From Hypericum androsaemum (Eukaryota > Streptophyta > Magnoliopsida > Malpighiales > Hypericaceae), in the NCBI GenBank assembly GCA_963995505.1, contig OZ023185.1:14891691-14955690 (forward strand): 64,000 bases of DNA, given 5' to 3'. Both the position numbers and the translations under genes were made by a program. Shown in pieces: positions 57,234 through 64,000 of the stretch. The notes beneath the pieces were generated by a model, which was not told the DNA's origin, did not search any database, and worked only from the letters and a program-made list of their open reading frames with translations. Within the stretch, counting starts at the first letter, position 1. Each line of letters begins with the position of its first letter.

Positions 57234-58432
57234 ATATATTTCTGTTTAGTACAACTTTAGTGTTGCTTCAACACCATATTGTAAATTAAATCATACTATT
57301 TTGCCTTGGTCTAGCTCAATGGATATACATATCATTGGCAAAGCAATATTTATAAGAATTTTGACAGCAGTACAAGTTGTCTTGCTGTACTATATAACAT
57401 ACAAGGTGTCTCATTCCCTTTGCTGTACTATATTTTATAATTTGAATACTTTTGGTGTCTTGCTGGACAAAACATGCAAAATAGCTTTCTTCTCATTTTA
57501 AATAGGCAAAGATAAAAAAGGCTTAAAAATTAATAGCTAAAGGGTCAACATAAAAAGGCCCTTTTTCATGTTGGGGCCACAGAGAAAGGAATTGTGTTAT
57601 ATTTACCACCCAGGCACCACTACCTACAAGGCTACAACTACAACTATGATAGCATAATAATCATTTTTTGGTTATTATATCAATTTCTAACAAAATTTTC
57701 GAAGTATTCGAATATTTTGTTAGTCGATTAATTTAGTTTCGAGTTATCTAAGATCACTGTGGGATAGCAAAATTTCACTCTGCGTTTTTTAGAACTGTGA
57801 CTTGATATTGTTTCATTAAGGAATATAAATACATGAGATAAGACTAAGCTACGTAGACGTAAAACACAAAGATAGAGTCTATGCTACAACTCGCTAATGA
57901 GATGGAATCACGTTGTCAGATAGTAAATTTATTATTTTGGTCATAAAATTAGCCTGTGAAGCTAACAAAGACTTAATTCCCTTTCGAAAAAACGGAGACT
58001 TAACCGAAAAATTGCCAACAAGATCGTCAGCTAAGCATAGAGCTAACAAAGACTCTGAGTTGATCGACTTTTGATCTTCCACCGGCTTAACGGCATTAAC
58101 ACCAATTTTTCCTCTCTTTTTTATACAATTGGACTTCACCCTTTTTTCGAATACACCATTTTACTAGCGATCATTGCTCCATTTTTCTCTAAAACAATAC
58201 AAAATTAACCACTTTAATATCTTTGCCTTTCAACGACTATCCTCTCTAGTACATATCTGGTGTGTACCTTTTCCTCCTAAAGTTGAATCATTATATGTAA
58301 AAGCAACCAACAACGAGGTTTGCTGATACACTTTAGTTTATATCTTTTAAAAAATCAAATCTCAACTGCACATTCCATGGAGGGACAGCCATTAATAGTT
58401 GTAAATTGTTTTCGTAAACACGTAATTGAATA
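57234..58432. other. Gene-free stretch, tetraspanin 3' flank
   Basis: AT-rich. An 81-codon minus-strand frame at 57894-58139 has no recognisable domain and is not called. Confidence 0.4.
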
Positions 58433-58773
58433 TGTTAGGATTTGTCCCACAATTTTATCTAGGTTAGAATTCTATTACATTGTAAAATATATTGGGATTA
58501 TATCCTATAAATAGGGGTAGGGATTAGGATTTCTTTAGTCTTGGCTTAATTGACCATGTAGTATAGGTAGAGATTTAGGCTCGAAGCGTAGTGCTCGCTT
58601 ATGGCTTATATACTATGTATCTTCATATATTATTGTGATGATCGTCTTGCCCCGTGGATGTAGGTCTTTCGACCGAATCACATATATCGTGTGTTCTCTA
58701 TTCTTCTTATCTCTCGCTATTATTAGCTATGGATGTTCTACACATTTGTATTTACGCTTCTGCTGTCCTAACA
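58433..58773 (+). mobile_element. Small solo LTR of Copia type (341 bases)
   Basis: It opens TGTTAGGA and closes TCCTAACA, with TATA box CCTATAAATAGGGG near 58503 and a Copia-like U5 phrase GTGGATGTAGGTC then CGAATCACATATATC near 58652. Flanking bases (GAATA and TAATC) do not match, so target duplication is lost or ends are slightly off. Confidence 0.72.
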
Positions 58774-60824
58774 TAATCATAATTAATAAGCACCTTTCGA
58801 GATTACTCCGCATGTCGCATTTCTTCTATATTTTTTAAATCATCTTAAACATTCCATTTAATTAGTTGATGTATCACAATAATCACCACTTGGACAATTA
58901 TTTTTCTTGAAAGTCAAAATCTCCACATGTCGCATTTCTTCTACTATTTCATCTCATACATGTTAAATTAATGCATGTTGGAGAATTGCATCACCAAATA
59001 CTGTAGACATAATCTGATGACAATCACCCAAATATCCGTGGACCTCTCTATCAATGCGTAGATAAGGCACGTACAAAAGTTATATGACTATTCTAGCTAT
59101 CTTATGATCTAGTGCCCAATTTTTTTATATAAACGACGGAGAAATATATCTGATCCTCTAACATTTATTCAAGAGATAGGCAATACTGAACAAGTACAAC
59201 GTGACAAATTTACCCTCTTGAGATTGTCCGAATACACATCCAAAAAGCGTAATAAAGAACATGATGCGACATAATCAAAGAAAAACAATAACTCGTATTT
59301 TGAGAGGGAATTAGCGGCAGTCACCTGCATGTTAGTTGTGCTAAATTTAGATCTCCTAATTACGAGAAAAAAACTCTTAGGATTCTGTGAATCAAGTTCA
59401 ACCAGAGTGATCGCCTATAATGTCTCACCCAACACAAATTAAAACTAGGAAGTAATCGATTTCAAGAAACACTCGGTGAAAGAAATTAATAGCACCTTGA
59501 AAAGGTCGGCATCGATATCTAACTCGTCATCAGTTTTCTTCTTCATGCTGCGTCCAAATTAAAGGCTCTTCGCGGTCAATGCGAAATTATCGCAATTTTC
59601 GACATCGTTGCGGTTAAAACGACGATGTTTTAAAAGGATCCCGAAACCCTGGAATCGTTTTTACCTTTTTCCGGGAATTAAAAGTTTAAACGCCCTTGGC
59701 CTTGAATCAACGAAGTGGGATGACCCCTACTCTTTGGTTAAACTAACAGCCGGAAAAGATCTCCCGTGGGAGTGACGGAAAATCGTCATCAACAGACCCA
59801 ATGTGAAAGTGACACGTTCCGTTCATGCGGAATTAACGTCTTAACGGTCGGTTGGTCCCACGGCGTCGTTTCTTTAATCGCTGTATTAAGAAAACCGGTT
59901 CCTCGAGGAAAAAAATGAGAGTAAAATTTCGAGAGTTTGGGTAAAAAGTTGTTTGGATAATGGGAGTACCTAACCCGATCGATCAATTTTGTGGACCGGT
60001 ACTTGAAGTGTGAAAGCAATATTGGGATTACCACTTATATTTTATATACATATATGGTAAATCGTTCATTTTCTATCTCTAAAATTTGTCTTTACTAATA
60101 GTCGAACGTCTATTGAACAGTTTAATGCAGATTCGAAATAAAGTAAATTATTACTTCGTTTTGGTCCCATTCTTCTGGGACCCGATCCAATACTGTTGGG
60201 TCGTAGCATAAAGTTCGGACAACGTGAGGCACGATGGCAAACTTGCAATATGAGAGATTAGATAGAGATGATTTCAAAAAAATTTATTTAAATGGATGCG
60301 TGCATCAATAGCAAAATTTTAATATCACAGATTACATAGAGCAATTTTGTAAATTTGTATTTAAAGAATATTTTAATAGTGTATGTCACATGGCATACCG
60401 CTATATGTAGCGTTATGTATTATTGTTTGACGTGTCGTGAACCATTGTATGTCGTGTGATGTATACTAATGTCTGTTTTTCGACGAAATCTCGAAAAAGT
60501 CTCTATATTTCTCCCAATAAATCTCAACAATATGATTAAACTCACGCGCTTCTTCTCCCATCAAACAATCCAGTCCCGAATAGTGCTGCTGACCATATTA
60601 GTAGAGTATTCAATCCAACCTCCATTCTTATTTATGCACATCGGACAAGAAGCACGCGCCCTGTCTCATCTCACACCCCGCACATGCGAGTGACCCAAAC
60701 AAAACAAAAACAAACTGTCGGCAACTTCCCTCCCACTCTTTAATTTACCCTTCCTTTACCCCCCTTTTCTCTCCCAACCAAACAAATTACCAACAGAAAA
60801 CAGCAACGGAAGAACATCCTCCTC
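58774..60824. other. Gene-free stretch between solo LTR and beta-expansin promoter
   Basis: No gene recognised. A conserved-looking minus-strand piece near 59050-58975 (IDREVHGYLGDCHQIM) is too short to place. Confidence 0.4.
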
Positions 60825-60832
60825 TATATAAA
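60825..60832 (+). promoter_or_regulatory. TATA box of the beta-expansin gene
   Basis: CTCTATATAAAAGCC lies 160 bases upstream of the start codon, with a C-rich leader after it. Confidence 0.65.
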
Positions 60833-60992
60833 AGCCATGGCAGCCACTCTCTGTTGGGAAACAGAAACACAGCTCCTCCTCCTCTTCCTCCTCATATTAC
60901 ATACCAACTGCGTGCATCTTTTCTGGGCTCACCCAGGAAGTCGCATTGCGGGGAAATTCTAGTAGTTTATTTTTTAAATTACATCCAGCACA

Positions 60993-62599
60993 ATGCAGCT
61001 TCTGGGGCTTATTATCCTTGTGTTGCTCTCGCTTAAGGACTGTTTGGGGAATGCCTTTGCTCGGCCGGAGCACGTGGTGGAGGGCCCGCATTGGCTTCCG
61101 GCCACCGCCACCTGGTACGGCAGCCCCAACGGCGACGGTAGCGATGGTAATGTTCTACTACTATTTTATATTTAACATTGTTTTCCCACTAAACTAGTTA
61201 TAGTTCTCCATATTGTAGCTCTACTTTCCTTTCTACCTTCACAAAATTTCGTAGTTCGAACTTTTGACAACGCATTAGTAAACCAAATGCTAAGTGATAT
61301 AACAAAAAAAAAATCCTTAACTACCTACAACAACTAATTGAATGAACCAGTAATTTTCAACCTAAATAAGAAAGTTTCGAGTTAAAAAATTTAGCTAGCT
61401 TTTCAAGACTCTACAAGACTCAAATTTAAATTATTCCGTCATATCCGTGTTGTCTCTACCAAAAATCCTTAAGACTGGTTTGGGTGGTGCAGGAGGGGCG
61501 TGCGGGTACGGGTCGCTGGTGGACGTGAAGCCACTGAAGGCGCGGGTGGGGGCGGTGAGCCCGGTGCTGTTCAGGAACGGGGAGGGGTGTGGGGCCTGCT
61601 ACAAGGTCAGGTGCCTCGACAGCTCCATCTGCTCCCGGCGGGCCGTCACCATCATCGTCACCGACGAGTGCCCCGGCGGCTACTGCTCAAACGGCCGCAC
61701 CCACTTCGACCTCAGCGGTGCCGCTTTTGGCCGAATGGCCGTCGCCGGCGAGGGCGCCCCTCTCAGGAACCGAGGCGAGCTCTCTGTCGTATACAAACGG
61801 TACCTATCATCTTTCATAATCATAATTATTTTTGTCGGAAAAAGTTGATATATATATATATATATATATTCGGTATTCGAGTATCTGGTAAAATCGACTA
61901 ATACAAATTCGAGTTAATTTGATCTATATATTTTTTTCTCATTCTTACAGTACAGCGTGTAAATATCCAGGCAAGAACGTTGCCTTCCATGTTAATGAAG
62001 GTTCAACCGATCATTGGCTATCCCTTCTAGTAGAATTTGAGGACGGAGACGGAGATGTTGGGTCCATGCACATTAAAGAAGTAAGTTCCTCAATTTCTTT
62101 TAGTCTTCTTGTTTTCATTAATTAATATCATGATAATAATGATAGGACAACTTTCGTTGATGAGATATCTCGAATTTAAATCTGAATTAATCGTGTATAA
62201 ATATCATATAGTATAAAAAAACTTAGGGGCAACTACTGCAACAAAAATAATGAATCAATTATTCTATTGACCATGTGCCCGCATCACATCGATTTCCGTG
62301 CTATTTTAATTTATGTTATCCATTCCAAATAATTAATGAAGTAAATTTTATAGCAATTAATTCCAAATTGTTTGATGCATTTCTTATATGGGGAATGGCA
62401 GGCGGGAGGCAGCCAGTGGTTAGCGATGAACCACTTGTGGGGTGCAAGCTGGGCCATAATTGGTGGGCCATTGAAAGGCCCATTATCGGTAAAATTAACG
62501 TCTCTAAGAACGGCTAAAACGCTCTCCGCTAGGGATGTTATACCCAAGAATTGGAACCCTAAGGCCACTTACACCTCTCGCCTCAATTTCTTACACTGA
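60993..62599 (+). CDS. Beta-expansin (EXPB family), four exons
   Basis: Exons 60993-61146, 61493-61799, 61951-62080 and 62402-62599 join with GT-AG borders to a 262-residue protein. A signal peptide (1-20, LLGLIILVLLSLKDCLG) is followed by WLPATATWYGSPNGDGSDGG and the six-stranded double-psi barrel with paired cysteines (GACGYG, GEGCGACYKVRC, CPGGYC) and the HFDLSG motif. The C-terminal expansin-CBM domain has WLSLLVEFEDGDGDVGSMHI and ends in VIPKNWNPKATYTSRLNF. This matches EXPB2-type proteins over the full length. Beta-expansins loosen the cell wall without hydrolysis, at acid pH in the apoplast. TATA box at 60825. Confidence 0.93.
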
Positions 62600-64000
62600 C
62601 GTGTTCGAAAAACTGGCACTCAAATCGAACCAACATTGTTCGACTCTAAATATATTTTTTCCACTGCTGCTGTTTTAGGCTTGTAGTATTTTTTTTTCTA
62701 CTTTTGTATGTTGCATTTGCTTGTAATGTTGCCCTCTCCCAAAGGGGAGAGAGAGCGTATCCTCCACCCCTCGTGGAATTTGTAATTTGTTTGATGAAAT
62801 TGGACTTTAAATGCAAGGGACGTTTCTTGTTCAATCTTGCGGGGTCTTGAATCAGTAATGGTCGTTACTACAAGAAATTTCGAATTCGAATATTGAAAAT
62901 CAAACCACATTAAAATTCGGTAAAGGAAGAAGTTGGGTATATACACATAAAGCGACGAACCTAACTGTCAGATTATATTCACATGAAGAGGGAGCTTCAC
63001 ATCTGGATTGGGTTGGGTTTGAGATGGTGGGTGGTGGGGCAAATGGTGACAATTGGCAAATAAAGAGTTGCATGTGGTGGAGATCCCAGCAAATCCCGGC
63101 GGGATTGGGATTGCAACTTCAATTGATTATTGTTCTCATGTGAGAAAAAAGAAAAACGGATGGAATTTCACATGCCTACCCACAAGGCTTGTAATAATCA
63201 ATATTGGTATCCCCACCCAAACATGCTGAGAATCTCCATGTGGGGACAACAGTTGGCCTATTGCTTGTTAATGCCTTAATATACTTTGGGAAATAAATAT
63301 CATATACACGCGAATTGTATATAGATTTAAGGCCATGTGACTATAATAGAGGTTTTTCTTAAATAGACAAAAAAAAAATATTTTTCGAAATAGGTAAAAA
63401 TATATATATATTCCTAAAATAGGTAAAAAATAAGTAAATATTAAAAATAAATAACAGAGATATTTCATTAACGGGGCGTTTTCGCTTGCATCCAGTTAAT
63501 TGCAAGAACTCCGAGAAAATGGCACACACGTGGCTCAGAGTGGGCAACAACTTTTTTTGCTCATTTTATTTGTTAAAATTAAATTTTTTCTACATTAATT
63601 AATTAGTTTATTATTTAATTTTGAAAATTGGTAGCATAGTAATTTTTAATTGGTTCTGTAATTATATTATGAAAATTATGTAATTATATTATTTAATTTC
63701 AAAAATTGGTTCTCTAATTGCTTTATTACTTTTGAACAAAATAGTAAAAAAATTTAATCATAAATTTACTGATACTGCATGATCTACGTTTTTATTGTAA
63801 AATTTTCGATACATCATCAGATTAAATCACTGGATCGTAAGTTTTTTTATATTATATCATGTTTCATTAAATTTAGATCATTCAATATTGGGAACAGATG
63901 ATCAATTTTCTTTGTAATATGCATTTTCAAATTATTTGTTGCAAGTGATTTCTCTCTTGTATTTTTCAAAAATCTTTTGGGAACTAACCCATCTTTTATG
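62600..64000. other. Gene-free 3' flank of the beta-expansin gene
   Basis: AT-rich. At 63390-63430 phrases TTCGAAATAGGTAAAAAT and CCTAAAATAGGTAAAA recall the ends of the Mutator-like element at 32512-34496, so another copy may begin here and run past the window. Confidence 0.4.

Noticed and set aside
57894..58139. 81-codon minus-strand frame (GKIGVNAVKPVEDQ type)
   Set aside because: Composition is protein-like but no domain or gene structure supports it.
58975..59050. Coding-like minus-strand phrase near the small solo LTR
   Set aside because: Only about 25 codons before stops on both sides; cannot be assigned to any family.
60837..60963. 41-codon frame starting just after the expansin TATA box
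   Set aside because: Its ATG lies about five bases after the TATA box, so it is probably upstream of the transcription start and not in the mRNA.

Overview
This is plant nuclear DNA, most likely from a eudicot. The genes carry GT-AG introns, the intergenic DNA is AT-rich, and I see five conserved plant genes, a nuclear tRNA gene and many LTR retrotransposons and Mutator-like elements. I cannot name the species. All calls come from reading the sequence; no search was run.

Layout. 1-6764: a Ty3-type LTR retrotransposon on the minus strand, keeping gag and protease but no reverse transcriptase. 6960-7890: a Mutator-like element. 8233-10926: an RMA-type RING E3 ligase gene whose leader intron holds a small MITE. 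11665-19412: a young, nearly intact Ty1/Copia element with TSD AATCA and one in-frame stop. 19561-20230: a solo LTR with TSD GCAAC. 20281-21653: a TIR element with internal minisatellites. 22085-39400: a tandem segmental duplication around IDA-like peptide genes. Copy A has been swollen by an 8.2 kb Ty3 element and five smaller insertions; copy B still shows the empty sites. 40676-42382: a mitochondrial-type PPR gene. 43307-44732: two more IDA-like genes. 45404-47463: a four-exon cysteine-rich/C2H2 protein gene. 48171-51650: transposon debris. 52395-52523: a 42-residue peptide gene. 54052-54124: tRNA-Val(TAC). 54491-54964: another Mutator-like element. 55362-57233: a TOM2A-type tetraspanin in five exons. 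58433-58773: a small solo LTR. 60993-62599: a beta-expansin in four exons. The rest, to 64000, is AT-rich and without genes.

The most interesting system is the cluster of four minus-strand genes or relics for secreted peptides of the INFLORESCENCE DEFICIENT IN ABSCISSION-LIKE (IDA/IDL) type (A 31246-31991, B 37277-37597, C 43307-43537, D 44490-44732). They share a signal peptide and an LPKG-x-VPPSGPS core. Unlike the textbook single-motif precursor, A, B and D carry two or more core motifs, and further decayed motifs lie beyond the stop codons of A and B. This looks like a multi-peptide precursor family changing by repeat gain and loss, with copy A destroyed by insertions. Locally, the beta-expansin at 60993 is a wall-loosening protein and IDA signalling drives cell separation; any functional link between them is speculation.
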